Shown: one piece after another, positions 28,682-37,877 of the stretch | How positions within the stretch are numbered: position 1 is the stretch's first letter | How the letters are laid out: each line of letters opens with the position of its first letter | NCBI RefSeq assembly: GCF_017355405.1 | Contig: NZ_CP061177.1 | Span: 1,285,001 to 1,349,000 of the forward strand | Length of the DNA stretch: 64,000 nt | From: Roseomonas haemaphysalidis | GTDB taxonomy: Bacteria; Pseudomonadota; Alphaproteobacteria; Acetobacterales; Acetobacteraceae | Direction of reading: 5' to 3' | The notes under the pieces: model-generated | The model's database searches: none | What the model saw: only the letters and a program-made list of their open reading frames with translations | What the model was told of the DNA's origin: nothing | Program-made: the position numbers and the translations under genes

Positions 28682-30159
28682 GCGCTTATGACCGCCTGAA
28701 GGCCCGCTTCGCCCGCATCGCCACCCTGGGCGAGGCGCAGGGCATGCTGCACTGGGACGCCGCGGCGGTGATGCCCCCGGGCGGCGGCGCCGCGCGCGGC
28801 GAGCAGCTCGCCACCCTGTCCGGCTTGGCGCATGAGCTGCTGACGGCGCCCGAGGTCGCGGCCGACCTCGCGGAAGCGGAGGCCGCCGGCGACTGGGACA
28901 GCGCCAACCTGGCCCTGATGCGCGCCGCCCACCGCCGCGCCACCGCGCTGCCCGTGGCGCTGGTGGAAGCCAGCGCCCGCGCCAACGCCGCTTGCGAGCA
29001 GCTTTGGCGCGTGGCGCGCGAGCGCTCGGACTTCGCGATGGTCGCCCCCGCCCTGGCCGAGGTGGTGCGGCTGCAGCGCGAATCCGCGGCGGCACTCGCC
29101 GCCGCCACGGGCCTGTCGCCCTATGACGCGCTGATGGACAGCTTCCAGCGCGGCATCCGCGCCGCCGACGTGGAGCCCATCTTCGCCGCCTATGAGCGCT
29201 TCCTGGCCGATGCCCTGCCGCGGGCCGAGGCCATCCAGGCCGCTCGCCCGGCCCCCGTGCCGCTGCCCGGCCCCTTTCCCGTCCCCGCCCAGCAGGCGCT
29301 GTGCCGCGAAATGGCGGAGCGCGTGGGCCTCGACTTCGCCCACGCGCGGCTGGACGAAAGCACCCACCCCTTCTGCGGCGGCACGCCCACCGACGTGCGC
29401 ATCACCACCCGCTACGACACCGCCAGCGTCGCCCAGGCGCTGCTCGGCGTGCTGCACGAGACCGGCCACGCGCTGTACGAGCGGGGCCTGCCCGAGGCCT
29501 TCGCCCGCCAGCCGGTGGGCGAAGCCGCCGGCATGGCCGCGCATGAATCGCAAAGCCTGATCATCGAGATGCAGGCCTGCCGCTCCAACGCCTTTCTGCG
29601 CTTCGCCGGCCCCCGCCTGCACGCCACCTTCGGCGGCGACCCCGCGCCCTACACCCCCGCCAACTTGGCCGGGCTGTGGCGTCGGGTGGAACGCGGCTTC
29701 ATCCGCGTGGACGCCGACGAGCTGACCTACCCTGCCCACGTGATCCTGCGCTTCCGCCTGGAACGCGCCCTGATCGAGGGCAAGCTGGCGGTGGCCGACC
29801 TGCCCGGGGCCTGGAACGAGGGCTTCCAGCGCCTGCTGGGCCTTTCCCCGCCCGATGACCGGCGCGGCTGCCTGCAGGACATCCACTGGTACGACGGCGC
29901 CTTCGGCTACTTCCCTTCCTACACCCTGGGCGCCATGGCCGCCGCCCAGCTGATGCGCGCCGCCCGCGCCAGCCTGCCGGGGCTGGACCACGCGCTGGAA
30001 CACGGCGACTTCACGCCGCTGCGCGACTGGCTGCGCCTCAAGGTGCATGGGCAGGGGGCGCGGCTCGGCTTCCAGGACCTGTTGCGGGCGGCCACCGCCA
30101 AGCCGCTGGACCCGGCGGATTTCACGGCGCACCTGACGGAACGGTATCTGATCGACTGA
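28678..30159 (+). CDS. M32 family metallocarboxypeptidase
   Basis: A 493-residue cytosolic carboxypeptidase of family M32 (carboxypeptidase Taq). The zinc site HETGH is at about residue 261 in VLHETGHALYERGLP, with the third ligand Glu in the following AAHESQSLIIEMQACRS. Conserved M32 segments DVRITTRYD and the downstream WHWYDGAFGYFPSYTLG-like IHWYDGAFGYFPSYTLGAM are present. Length is normal. It overlaps the SURF1 stop by four bases, but a function in oxidase assembly is not suggested by the family. It is followed 8 nt later by repeat family A copy 3. Confidence 0.95.
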   Translation: MSAYDRLKARFARIATLGEAQGMLHWDAAAVMPPGGGAARGEQLATLSGLAHELLTAPEVAADLAEAEAAGDWDSANLALMRAAHRRATALPVALVEASARANAACEQLWRVARERSDFAMVAPALAEVVRLQRESAAALAAATGLSPYDALMDSFQRGIRAADVEPIFAAYERFLADALPRAEAIQAARPAPVPLPGPFPVPAQQALCREMAERVGLDFAHARLDESTHPFCGGTPTDVRITTRYDTASVAQALLGVLHETGHALYERGLPEAFARQPVGEAAGMAAHESQSLIIEMQACRSNAFLRFAGPRLHATFGGDPAPYTPANLAGLWRRVERGFIRVDADELTYPAHVILRFRLERALIEGKLAVADLPGAWNEGFQRLLGLSPPDDRRGCLQDIHWYDGAFGYFPSYTLGAMAAAQLMRAARASLPGLDHALEHGDFTPLRDWLRLKVHGQGARLGFQDLLRAATAKPLDPADFTAHLTERYLID

Positions 30160-30167
30160 CAGGGCGG

Positions 30168-30418
30168 GCCAGGGGGCGCCGCCCTCTGGACCCCCGCTGG
30201 GGTGGCAGGGCCACCCCAGGCCCCGCCATGAGAAAGCAGCCGGCTTTCAGGCCGAAGGCGGCCGCTGGTGAAATTTTTATCGTGAAAAGTCGCCAGCCCC
30301 GGCCTGTCAGTCGTCGGGCGGCACGAACCCTCGGCGCGCGGGTCGGGCAAAAGCCGCATCTGCCGGGGTCCGGGGTGGCTCAGCCACCCCGGCGGGGTCC
30401 AGGGGCGGCGCCTCTGGC
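30168..30418 (+). repeat. Repeat family A, copy 3
   Basis: Starts 8 nt after the carboxypeptidase stop and ends 15 nt from the stop of the convergent Lrp gene. Parts in order: GCCAGGGGGC/GCCCTCTGG hairpin, GGGGTGGCAGGGCCACCCC, AGAAAGC, AAATTTTTATCG, CAGTCGTCGGGCGG, CAAAAGCCG, GGGGTGGCTCAGCCACCCC and a worn last hairpin CCAGGGGCGGCGCCTCTGG. Same orientation as copies 1 and 4. Confidence 0.85.
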
Positions 30419-30433
30419 GGCGCAACGCCGCCG

Positions 30434-30886
30434 TCATGGCACCGGTGACAGGTTCCGCTTCAGGCAGCGCAGGGTAAAGGCGCTGCGCGTGTGGCGCACC
30501 CCTGGCAGGCGGTACAGCTTGTCCCGCAACAGGGCCTCGTAACCGGCGGTGCCGCTGACGGCGGCCTTGATCAGGTAGTCGTATTCCCCTGTTGTCAGGT
30601 GGCATTCCAGAATTTCCGGCATGCCGTTCACCGCCTGCTCGAAGCGGCTCAGCGCCTCCTCGTCATGCTTTTCCATCATGACCTCCACGAACACCGTGTC
30701 CGGCAGGCCCAGCGCCGCCTGGTCCAGCAGCGCCACGTAGCCCTTGATCACCCCGGCGCTTTCCAGCCGGCGCACCCGCGTCCAGCAGGGGGAAGGCGAC
30801 AGGCCCACCGCCTCCGCCAGCTCGGCGTTGGTCAGGCGCCCGTTGCGCGCCAGAGCGCGCAGAATGCGGTGGTCGGTCTGGTCCAT
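30434..30886 (-). CDS. Lrp/AsnC family transcriptional regulator
   Basis: A 150-residue regulator with an N-terminal helix-turn-helix (about 5-50, RILRALARNGRLTNAELAEA then VGLSPSPCWTRVRRLE) and a C-terminal RAM effector domain that contains the DYLIKAAV strand. It binds DNA as an oligomer and usually senses an amino acid. ATG 30886 was chosen because homology begins at MDQTDHRILRAL; longer in-frame extensions are not supported. Upstream it faces the divergent MaiA-like gene (31064), 177 bp away, which could be a target. The ligand cannot be predicted. Confidence 0.94.
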   Translation of the reverse strand: MDQTDHRILRALARNGRLTNAELAEAVGLSPSPCWTRVRRLESAGVIKGYVALLDQAALGLPDTVFVEVMMEKHDEEALSRFEQAVNGMPEILECHLTTGEYDYLIKAAVSGTAGYEALLRDKLYRLPGVRHTRSAFTLRCLKRNLSPVP

Positions 30887-31063
30887 GGCGGCGGGGTCCT
30901 GCTGCGGCCAAGCCGGAATTGGCCGGTTCTGCGGCAGACGCAACGGCATTTTCGCCATGTTGTGGTCGAAAATGCCGCCCCTCGCTGGTTTCGGCCGGAC
31001 AACGGATTTGCTTGACGTGGTTTCGGCCATCGATCACATAACCGAGAGCAGGAAGGGAAAGCG

Positions 31064-31711
31064 ATGCGGTTGCACGGCTATGTCCGCGGGTCCGCGACTT
31101 GGCGGGTGCGGATCGCCCTTGCACTGAAGGGGCTTCAGGCGGAGCACGGCCTGCCGCCGGCCACGCCCGACCGCCCGGGGCTGGACACCTATTGGCCCGT
31201 GGCGCCGCTCGGCGCCGCGCCCGCGATCACCACCGATGACGGCAACACCTTTCACCAGTCGCTGGCCATCGTGGAATGGCTGGAAGAGCGCTGGCCCACG
31301 CCGCCGCTCCTGCCGCCGGACCTCGCCGGGCGCGCGCGCGTGCGCGGCTTCGCCTTTGCCATCGCCTGCGACGTGCACCCCATGCAGACCGGGCGCGTGC
31401 TGCGCCGGCTGGCCGGGCTCGGCCTGTCGGACGCGCAGATCCGCGGCTGGGTGCGCCATTCGCTGGACGAGGGGCTGGAAGCCTGCGAGGCCCTGCTCAG
31501 CAGCGCCGACGGGCCTTTCTGCTTCGGTGCCGTGCCGACCATGGCCGACATCTGCCTGGTGCCCCAGCTCCACCTGGCGCGGGAGCTGGGCTGCTCCCTG
31601 ACCTTTCCGCGGCTGCTGGCGGCCGAGGCCGCCTGCCTGACCTTGCCCGCCTTTTCCGCCACCCGCCCGCCGCCCGCCGCGCCGATGGAGTTGCCGTCCG
31701 ATGCCCGCTGA
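31064..31711 (+). CDS. maiA: Zeta-class glutathione S-transferase, maleylacetoacetate isomerase-like
   Basis: A 215-residue GST-fold protein. The N-terminal thioredoxin-like domain has GYVRGSATWRVRIALALKGL, where zeta enzymes usually have an SSxxYR motif, so the catalytic Ser region is slightly altered. The glutathione-binding PLGAAPAITT and DGNTFHQSLAIVEWLEER segments follow, and the C-terminal helical domain has the zeta-type GAVPTMADICLVPQL. It would isomerise maleylacetoacetate in tyrosine breakdown, but no hmgA or fahA is nearby, so a general GST role remains possible. It is divergent from the Lrp gene. The end overlaps the next gene by 11 nt. Confidence 0.82.
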   Translation: MRLHGYVRGSATWRVRIALALKGLQAEHGLPPATPDRPGLDTYWPVAPLGAAPAITTDDGNTFHQSLAIVEWLEERWPTPPLLPPDLAGRARVRGFAFAIACDVHPMQTGRVLRRLAGLGLSDAQIRGWVRHSLDEGLEACEALLSSADGPFCFGAVPTMADICLVPQLHLARELGCSLTFPRLLAAEAACLTLPAFSATRPPPAAPMELPSDAR

Positions 31712-32045
31712 CCCCGCCCCCTCGCGCCGCCGCCCGCTCGCCGCCCTGCTGCTGCTGCCGCTGGCCTGGCCCCTGCCGGCGGCGGCACAGCTCCGCAGCG
31801 TGGCGGTGCCGGCCGGCGCCGGCGTGGTGGTCGCCCCGCGCGGGCAGGCCGCGCCGCGCCTGGTGGCGCCGCCGCGCGGCATGGCGGTGGCCGAGCCCGC
31901 GGCGCCGGTGCAGCTCGCCCCCGGGCCGGGGCTGGCGGGGCCCATGGTCGGCATCTTGCTGCCGGCGGCGGCGGCGGCGCTGCTGGGCTCCAGCCTCGCC
32001 GGCGGCGGCGGGGGTGGCGGCGGCGGCCCGGTGCGCACCCGCTAG
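31701..32045 (+). CDS. Small exported Ala/Pro/Gly-rich protein
   Basis: A 114-residue protein with a signal peptide (basic SRRRP, hydrophobic AALLLLPLAWPLPAAA, AQ cleavage) and a low-complexity mature part. A second hydrophobic stretch, AGPMVGILLPAAAAALLGSS, is followed by a run of ten glycines, so it may sit in the membrane or assemble. No family is recognised. The start overlaps the end of the GST gene by 11 nt, which suggests one transcript. The signal peptide and the overlap support a real gene, but its composition resembles the GC-biased background, so confidence is moderate. Confidence 0.6.
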   Translation: MPADPAPSRRRPLAALLLLPLAWPLPAAAQLRSVAVPAGAGVVVAPRGQAAPRLVAPPRGMAVAEPAAPVQLAPGPGLAGPMVGILLPAAAAALLGSSLAGGGGGGGGGPVRTR

Positions 32046-32137
32046 GGGCTCCCCCCCTCGACGCCCGCCGTCCCGCCGCCCATGCTGCGGCCCAGAGTTG
32101 CGGGGGCCCCTTGCCCCCGCCGGGCCGGGAGAATGGC

Positions 32138-33553
32138 ATGGTTGAGCAGGACGGGCGCGCCGGCGCCGTGGAACGGGCGCGGCGCTTCTTCGACGACGGG
32201 GGCTTCAAGGACCTGCTGACGCGGCTGGTGGCCATTCCCTCCACCTCGCAGGAGCCACAGCACCGCGCGGCGCTGGACACCTACCTGTCCGAGGCCATCC
32301 TGCCCTGGCTGGACCGCCTGGGGTTCCAGTCCACGCTGCACGACAACCCGCGTCCCGGCTTCGGCCCCATCCTGTCCGCCCACCGCATCGAGGACCCAGG
32401 CCTGCCCACCGCCCTACTCTACGGGCACGGCGACACGGTGGCGGGGCTGGACGCGCAATGGTCCGAGGGCCTCGCCCCCTGGACGCTGACGGAGCGCGAC
32501 GGCCGCTGGTATGGCCGCGGCACCGCCGACAACAAGGGCCAGCACGCCCTGAACCTGGCGGCGCTGGAAGCGGTGCTGGCCGCGCGCGGCGGCAAGCTCG
32601 GCGCCAACGTCAAGCTGGTGCTGGAAATGTCCGAGGAGCGCGGCAGCACCGGCCTGCGCGACTTCGTCGCCGCCCATGCCGAGGAACTGGCCGCCGACGC
32701 GCTGATCGGCTCCGACGGCCCGCGCGTGGAGCCGGGGCTGCCCACCATCGCCTCCGGCACGCGCGGTACCTTCCACTTCGACCTGGCGGTGCGGCTGCGC
32801 CCGGGCGGCGTGCATTCCGGCCACTGGGGCGGCCTGACCACCGACCCCGCCATCATCCTGGCCCACGCCCTGACCACCATCATGAGCCGCGAAGGCCAGA
32901 TCCTGGTGCGCGACTGGCTGCCCGGCGGCGGCACCGGCGGCGTGCCGGAAGCGGTGCGCGCCGTGCTGGACGGCTGCCCGGTGGGCGGCGGCGGCGCGGC
33001 CGCCACGATCGACCCCGCCTGGGGCGAGCCGGGACTGACCGCGGCCGAGAAGATCTACGGCTGGAACAGCTTCATCGTGCTGGCCATGACCAGCGGCGTG
33101 CCGGCCAACCCGGTCAACGCCGTGGCCCCCAGCGCCGTGGCCCACTGCCAGATCCGCTACACCGTGGACACCGACCCCGACACCTTCGAGCCCGCCCTGC
33201 GCCGCCACCTGGACCAGCACGGTCTGCAGGCGGTGCAGATCGAGAAGGCCGGCCTGCGCATGCCCGCCAGCCGCACCGCGCCCGACCACCCCTGGGTGCG
33301 CTGGGCGCAGGCCAGCATGGAGAAGACCCTCGGCCAGCGCGTGCAGATCATCCCCAACAGCAGCGGCGGCCTGCCGGGCGACGTGTTCATGGACCACCTG
33401 CACGTGCCGCTGGTCTGGGTGCCGCACAGCTACAACGGCTGCAAGCAGCACGGGCCGGACGAACACCTGATGATCGCGCCGGCGCGGGAAGGCATCGCCG
33501 CCTTCGCGGGGCTGTGGTGGGACCTGGGGGAGGCGGGAACGCCGAAGCGCTGA
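32138..33553 (+). CDS. M20 family metallopeptidase (dipeptidase/deacylase type)
   Basis: A 471-residue M20 zinc hydrolase. The metal ligands appear in order: His in LLYGHGDTVAG, the bridging Asp in GRGTADNKGQHA, the Glu pair in LEMSEERGST, Asp in IGSDGPR and a C-terminal His in the KQHGPDEH segment. The dimerisation lid starts near RGTFHFDLAVRLRPGG. Length fits the ArgE/DapE/CPG2-like group with a long lid, including cytosolic dipeptidases. The start at 32138 has a GGGAGA box; a TTG at 32111 adds nine residues. Substrate unknown. It ends 7 nt before repeat family A copy 4. Confidence 0.92.
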   Translation: MVEQDGRAGAVERARRFFDDGGFKDLLTRLVAIPSTSQEPQHRAALDTYLSEAILPWLDRLGFQSTLHDNPRPGFGPILSAHRIEDPGLPTALLYGHGDTVAGLDAQWSEGLAPWTLTERDGRWYGRGTADNKGQHALNLAALEAVLAARGGKLGANVKLVLEMSEERGSTGLRDFVAAHAEELAADALIGSDGPRVEPGLPTIASGTRGTFHFDLAVRLRPGGVHSGHWGGLTTDPAIILAHALTTIMSREGQILVRDWLPGGGTGGVPEAVRAVLDGCPVGGGGAAATIDPAWGEPGLTAAEKIYGWNSFIVLAMTSGVPANPVNAVAPSAVAHCQIRYTVDTDPDTFEPALRRHLDQHGLQAVQIEKAGLRMPASRTAPDHPWVRWAQASMEKTLGQRVQIIPNSSGGLPGDVFMDHLHVPLVWVPHSYNGCKQHGPDEHLMIAPAREGIAAFAGLWWDLGEAGTPKR

Positions 33554-33560
33554 GGGCGCG

Positions 33561-33824
33561 GCCAGGGGGCGCCGCCCCCTGGACCCCCGCTGGGGTGGCA
33601 GTGCCACCCCAGACCCCGCCAGCAGAAAGCGATTCGGGCTTTCCGGGCTGGCACGGCGCCAGCCGCAGGCGGGGAAATTTTATAAAAGAAGCAGCAGGAC
33701 CCGGCCCATCAGTCGCCGGGGGTTCTCAAACCCCCGGCGCGCAGGTCCGGCAAAAGCCGGAGATGCCGGGGTCCGGGGTGGCTCAGCCACCCCGGCGGGG
33801 GTCCAGGGGGCAGCGCCCCCTGGC
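33561..33824 (+). repeat. Repeat family A, copy 4 (best preserved)
   Basis: Starts 7 nt after the M20 stop and ends 9 nt before the pheT stop, between convergent genes. All parts are intact: GCCAGGGGGC/GCCCCCTGG, GGGGTGGCAGTGCCACCCC, CAGAAAGCGATTCGGGC, AAATTTTATAAAAG, CAGTCGCCGGGGGTTCTC with AAACCCCCGG, CAAAAGCCGG, GGGGTGGCTCAGCCACCCC, and the closing CAGGGGGCAGCGCCCCCTGG. The ends are inverted repeats of about 55 bp. Confidence 0.88.
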
Positions 33825-33833
33825 TACGGCCCG

Positions 33834-36311
33834 TCACCCGCGCAGGGTCGCTCCCGTCGCCTTAGCCACCGCCGCCACCACCTTGGCGCCGACCGCCTCG
33901 ATCTCGGCTTCCGTCAGGCTGGCTTCGCGCGGCTGCAGCGTCACTTCCAGCGCCAGCGACACCTTGCCCTCCGGCAGCTTCTCGCCCGCGAAGCGGTCGA
34001 ACAGCGCCACGTCGGTGATCAGCGTGCGTTCGGCGCCGCGCGCCGCGCGCACCAAATTCTCCGCCGGCACGGAGGCATCCACCAGGAACGCGAAGTCGCG
34101 CTTCAGCGGCTGGAAGGCCGACAGCTCCGGCGCCGGCTTGCGGCGCTTCTTGGGGTCGGGGATGGCGTCCAGGAACACCTCGAACCCCACGGCCGGGCCG
34201 TCGAGGTCCAGCGTCGCGCGCAGCTCGGGGTGCAGCTCGCCGAAGGTGGCCAGCACCACCTTGGGGCCCTGGCGCACCACGCCGGAGCGGCCGGGGTGGA
34301 AGAAGCCCGGGGCGTCGGCCGTCACCGTCACGGCGGCCATGGGCACGCCGAGCGCGGCCAGCACGGCCAGGGCGTCGCCCTTGGCATCCATGGCATCCAC
34401 CGCGCGGGCGGGGGTGTCCCAGTGGCGCGGGGTGTGGCCGGTGCGAATCCCGGCCGCGACAGCGAGCTGCCCGGTGGGCGAGGCGTCGCGGTAGGCGGCG
34501 CCCACCTCGAACAGCGCCACCTCCGCGAAGCCGCGCGCGGCGTTGCGCGCGGCGGCGGTGGCGAGGCTGGCCAGCGGCGTCGGGCGCATCTGGTCCAGGT
34601 CGGCGGCGATGGGGTTTTCCACCCGCAGCGCGGCCGGCGTGTCGCCGAACAGTGCCGCCACGCGCCCGTCCATGAAGCCGAAGGACACGCAGTCCAGCAT
34701 GCCGCGCGACGCCAGCACGCGCCGCGCCAGTACGGCGCGCGACTGGCGCGGCGAAAGGCTGGCGCGCGGCACGGGGGAGGACACGGGCAGCGACACGGGC
34801 GGCACGGCGTCCAGCCCGCGCAGGCGCAGCACCTCCTCCAGCAGGTCGCATTCCGGCTCGATCACGGCGCAGCCCTCGGCGGCCTTGCGGGCGCGCTCGG
34901 CGGGCAGTTCCGGGTTCTGCGCCAGAATGGCGTCGGGCGCCGCGATGTCGTTGCGCCAGGGCGGCACGGCCACCGTGACGCCCGCCTCGTCGCGCGCCTC
35001 GACGGCGAAGCCGAGCCGCTCCAGCCCTTCCACCGCCTGGTCCGGCGTGATGGCGGAGCCGCCGAGGCCGGCGATGCGCTCGAATCGCAGGTGGGCGGTG
35101 CGGCGCCAGTCCGGCTCGGCGCCGGCGGAAGCGACGGTGGAGGCCTCGCCGCCGCAAAGCTCGATGATCATGGCGGTGGCGGCGTCCAACGCCAGGGGCG
35201 GCAGCGCCGGGTCCACGCCGCGCTCGAAGCGGGCGCGGGCGTCGGAGCGCAGCTCATGCCGGCGGCCGGACAGCGCGATGCGCACGGGGTCGAACAGCGC
35301 GGCCTCGATGAACACCTCGGTGGTGCCGGCATCCGAGCCCGAATGCTCGCCACCCATGATGCCGGCCAGCGATTCCACGGCCTCGCTGTCGGCGATGACG
35401 ATGTCCTCCGGCGTCACGGACACGGTCTTGCCGTTCAGCGCCAGGTAGCTCTCGCCTTCGCGCCCGCGCCGGATGCCCAGCGTGTCGCCCGCCACCTTCT
35501 TGACGTCGAAGACGTGCAGCGGGCGGCCGAGGTCGTAGGTGAACCAGTTGGTCACGTCGACCAGCGCGTTGATCGGCCGCAGCCCGATGGCGGACAGCTT
35601 GTCCTGCAGCCACTGGGGGGAGGGGCCGTTCCGCACGCCGCGCACGGCGCGCCCCAGCACCCAGGGGCAGTCCGCCGGGTTCTCCACCGTCCAGCGCAGC
35701 GGCGAGGGATAGGCCTCCGCCACCGGCGCGTGCTCCAGCGGCTTCAGCGTGCCGAGGCCGGCGGCCGCCAGGTCTCGCGCCACGCCGCGCACCGCCAGCG
35801 CGTCGCCCCGGTTGGGGGTGACGCTGATCTCGACGACGGGGTCGTCCAGCCCGGCCCAGGCGGCGTAGGGCATGCCCACCGGCGCGTCGGCCGGCAGGTC
35901 CATGATGCCGTCATGCTCCTCGCCGAGTCCCAGCTCGCGGGACGAGCACATCATCCCCTGGCTTTCCACGCCGCGGATCTTGCCGACCTTCAGCACCATG
36001 CCGTTGGCGGGCACCACGGCGCCGGGCAGGCCCAGCACGGTCTTCATGCCAGCCCGCGCGTTGGGCGCGCCGCAGACGATGGTGCGCGGGGCCGCGCCGT
36101 CGCCCGCATCGACGGTGCACACGCGCAGCCGGTCGGCCTCGGGGTGCTGCACGGCGTCCAGCACGTGGGCGATGCGGAAGGCGGCGAGCGCCGCAGCGCG
36201 GTCCTCCACGCCCTCCACTTCCAGGCCGATGGTGTTCAGGCAGTCGAGGATCTGCGCGAGCGTCGCCTCGGTCTCGAGGTGCCGCTTCAGCCAGCTCAGG
36301 GAAAACTTCAT
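33834..36311 (-). CDS. pheT: Phenylalanine-tRNA ligase beta subunit
   Basis: An 825-residue beta subunit of the alpha2-beta2 PheRS, which charges tRNA-Phe. Domain order is standard: an EMAP/tRNA-binding fold near residues 40-150 (RVCTVDAGDG, CGAPNARAGM), the B3/B4 editing domain in the middle, B5, the inactive catalytic-like core with LASRGMLDCVSFGFMD, and the C-terminal ferredoxin-fold anticodon-binding domain ending in TLQPREASLTEAEIE. The start MKFSLSWLKRHL at 36311 is typical. pheS lies 4 nt upstream on the same strand. Length agrees with the family. Confidence 0.97.
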   Translation of the reverse strand: MKFSLSWLKRHLETEATLAQILDCLNTIGLEVEGVEDRAAALAAFRIAHVLDAVQHPEADRLRVCTVDAGDGAAPRTIVCGAPNARAGMKTVLGLPGAVVPANGMVLKVGKIRGVESQGMMCSSRELGLGEEHDGIMDLPADAPVGMPYAAWAGLDDPVVEISVTPNRGDALAVRGVARDLAAAGLGTLKPLEHAPVAEAYPSPLRWTVENPADCPWVLGRAVRGVRNGPSPQWLQDKLSAIGLRPINALVDVTNWFTYDLGRPLHVFDVKKVAGDTLGIRRGREGESYLALNGKTVSVTPEDIVIADSEAVESLAGIMGGEHSGSDAGTTEVFIEAALFDPVRIALSGRRHELRSDARARFERGVDPALPPLALDAATAMIIELCGGEASTVASAGAEPDWRRTAHLRFERIAGLGGSAITPDQAVEGLERLGFAVEARDEAGVTVAVPPWRNDIAAPDAILAQNPELPAERARKAAEGCAVIEPECDLLEEVLRLRGLDAVPPVSLPVSSPVPRASLSPRQSRAVLARRVLASRGMLDCVSFGFMDGRVAALFGDTPAALRVENPIAADLDQMRPTPLASLATAAARNAARGFAEVALFEVGAAYRDASPTGQLAVAAGIRTGHTPRHWDTPARAVDAMDAKGDALAVLAALGVPMAAVTVTADAPGFFHPGRSGVVRQGPKVVLATFGELHPELRATLDLDGPAVGFEVFLDAIPDPKKRRKPAPELSAFQPLKRDFAFLVDASVPAENLVRAARGAERTLITDVALFDRFAGEKLPEGKVSLALEVTLQPREASLTEAEIEAVGAKVVAAVAKATGATLRG

Positions 36312-36315
36312 GGTC

Positions 36316-37398
36316 TCAGACCCCTTCGGCCAGGGTGGCGGGGGACAGCGGGCTGGTGCCGTAGTGGCGCAGCCAGCGCACGTCGCTCTCGTAGAAGGGG
36401 CGCAGGTCGGGGATGCCGTGCTTGAGCATGGTGATCCGCTCGATGCCCATGCCAAAGGCGAAGCCCTGGAACTCGCGCGGGTCGATGCCGCAATTGGCCA
36501 GCACGCGCGGGTGCACCATGCCGCTGCCCAGGATTTCCAGCCAGTCGCTGCCCTTGCCCAACTCGCCCGTCCTGCGGTTCCAGCCGATGTCCACTTCCAT
36601 GGAAGGCTCGGTGAACGGGAAGTACGACGAGCGGAAGCGCACCGGCAGGTCGGAGATGTCGAAGAAGGCGCGCAGGAAGTCGATCAGGCAGCCCTTCAGG
36701 TGGCCCAGCGTGATGCCGCGGTCGATCAGCAGCCCCTCCACCTGGTGGAACATCGGGCTGTGCGTCGCGTCGTGGTCGGCGCGCCAGGTGCGGCCGGGCA
36801 CGATCACGCGGATCGGCGGCTCTTGCGTGATCATGGTGCGGATCTGCACGGGGCTGGTGTGGGTGCGCAGCACCGGGCGCTTCCCGTCCGCGCCGGCGGG
36901 CACATAGAAGGTGTCGTGGTCCTGCCGCGCCGGGTGGTGGTCGGGGATGTTCAGCGCGCCGAAGTTAAACCAGTCGGCCTCGATGTCCGGCCCCTCCGCC
37001 ACCGCAAAGCCCATGGCGCCGAAGATCGCCGTCAGCTCCTCGACCGTGCGGGCGATGGGGTGGATGGCGCCGGCATCGGCGCCGGCGGGCGGAAAGGGGC
37101 GGGGGGGCAGCGACACGTCCAGCCGCTCGGCCAGCAGCCGCGCCTGCAGGGCGGCGCCTTCCAGCGTGGCGCGGCGCTGCTCGATCGCCGCTTCCAGCAC
37201 GCCCTTGACGGCATTCACCGCGGCGCCGCGCGCCTTGCGCTCCTCCGGCGGCACGGCGCCGAGGCCCTTCAGCAGCGCGGTCAGCGCGCCGCTCTTGCCC
37301 AGCGTCGCGACCCGCACGGCGTCCAGCGCGCGGAGGTCGGGGGCGGCGGCGAGCGCGGCCTCGGTTTCAGTCTGCAGCTTTGAAAGGTCGTCCGACAT
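36316..37398 (-). CDS. pheS: Phenylalanine-tRNA ligase alpha subunit
   Basis: A 360-residue class II catalytic subunit. Motif 2 is seen in [10 protein letters not shown] and in [22 protein letters not shown], and motif 3 in [18 protein letters not shown], including the active-site GMGIER. The N-terminal coiled coil (about 1-90) interacts with tRNA. The ATG at 37398 gives [11 protein letters not shown]. It follows rplT after 94 nt that carry a terminator-like hairpin and an alternative pairing partner (see 37419), so expression is probably controlled by attenuation. Position after rpmI-rplT matches the widespread rpmI-rplT-pheST order. Confidence 0.97.
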   Translation of the reverse strand: MSDDLSKLQTETEAALAAAPDLRALDAVRVATLGKSGALTALLKGLGAVPPEERKARGAAVNAVKGVLEAAIEQRRATLEGAALQARLLAERLDVSLPPRPFPPAGADAGAIHPIARTVEELTAIFGAMGFAVAEGPDIEADWFNFGALNIPDHHPARQDHDTFYVPAGADGKRPVLRTHTSPVQIRTMITQEPPIRVIVPGRTWRADHDATHSPMFHQVEGLLIDRGITLGHLKGCLIDFLRAFFDISDLPVRFRSSYFPFTEPSMEVDIGWNRRTGELGKGSDWLEILGSGMVHPRVLANCGIDPREFQGFAFGMGIERITMLKHGIPDLRPFYESDVRWLRHYGTSPLSPATLAEGV

Positions 37399-37418
37399 GG
37401 TGCTTCCGCCCTGAAACG

Positions 37419-37487
37419 AAAAAAGCCGCCGGACGCCCGGGTGCCCGGACGGCGGCGGCTCCATTCTCGGCACCCGTTTCCGGGTGC
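37419..37487 (-). promoter_or_regulatory. Attenuator-like leader of pheST
   Basis: Read on the minus strand after the rplT stop: GCACCCG (strand 1), loop GAAA, CGGGTGCC (strand 2), then a GC-rich stem with inner CCGGGCACCCGG and a run of six T (37424-37419), 20 nt before the pheS ATG. Strand 2 can also pair with GGCACCCG (37445-37438) inside the terminator stem. The two structures exclude one another, as in an attenuator. No separate Phe-rich leader peptide is evident. Confidence 0.6.
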
Positions 37488-37492
37488 GGGGA

Positions 37493-37864
37493 TTACGCTG
37501 CGGCCTTGGCCGGCAGCGCCGCCTTGGCCTTCTCGACCAGGGCGGCAAAGGAGGCGGCGTCATCGAAGGCGATGGCGGCCAGCATCTTGCGGTCGATCTC
37601 GATGTTCGCCGCCTTGATGCCGGCGATGAACTTCGAATAGGTCAGGCCATGCTCGCGGGTCGCGGCATTGATGCGCTGGATCCAGAGGCCCCGGAAGTCG
37701 CGCTTCTTGTTGCGGCGGTCGCGGTAGGCGTACTGCAGCGCCTTCTCGACCCGCTCCAGCGCGGGGCGGTAGGCGGTGGAGGAACGGCCCACATAGCCCT
37801 TGGCGAGCTTGAGGATCTTCTTGTGACGGGCGTGGGCGGTAACGCCGCGCTTAACACGTGCCAT
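37493..37864 (-). CDS. rplT: 50S ribosomal protein L20
   Basis: A 123-residue L20, one of the first proteins to assemble on 23S rRNA. The opening [20 protein letters not shown] and the central [16 protein letters not shown] are diagnostic. The C-terminal Ala/Lys tail is normal for alphaproteobacteria. It lies 13 nt after rpmI in the same operon. L20 represses this operon in E. coli and Bacillus; no matching L20 leader mimic was identified upstream of rpmI here. The pheST leader starts 6 nt after the stop, so ribosomes ending here could affect it (inference). Confidence 0.98.
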   Translation of the reverse strand: MARVKRGVTAHARHKKILKLAKGYVGRSSTAYRPALERVEKALQYAYRDRRNKKRDFRGLWIQRINAATREHGLTYSKFIAGIKAANIEIDRKMLAAIAFDDAASFAALVEKAKAALPAKAAA

Positions 37865-37877
37865 GGGTCAGGCCTCC

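Noticed and set aside
37399..37492. T-box or Phe leader peptide controlling pheST
   Set aside because: No T-box sequence (TGGNACCGCG). The frame in phase with pheS contains only two Phe codons, within the T run of the terminator, so it is not a convincing leader peptide.
36316..37563. pheS start at 37563 with a longer N terminus
   Set aside because: The extension reads through the terminator hairpin and the rplT end; [11 protein letters not shown] at 37398 fits the family.
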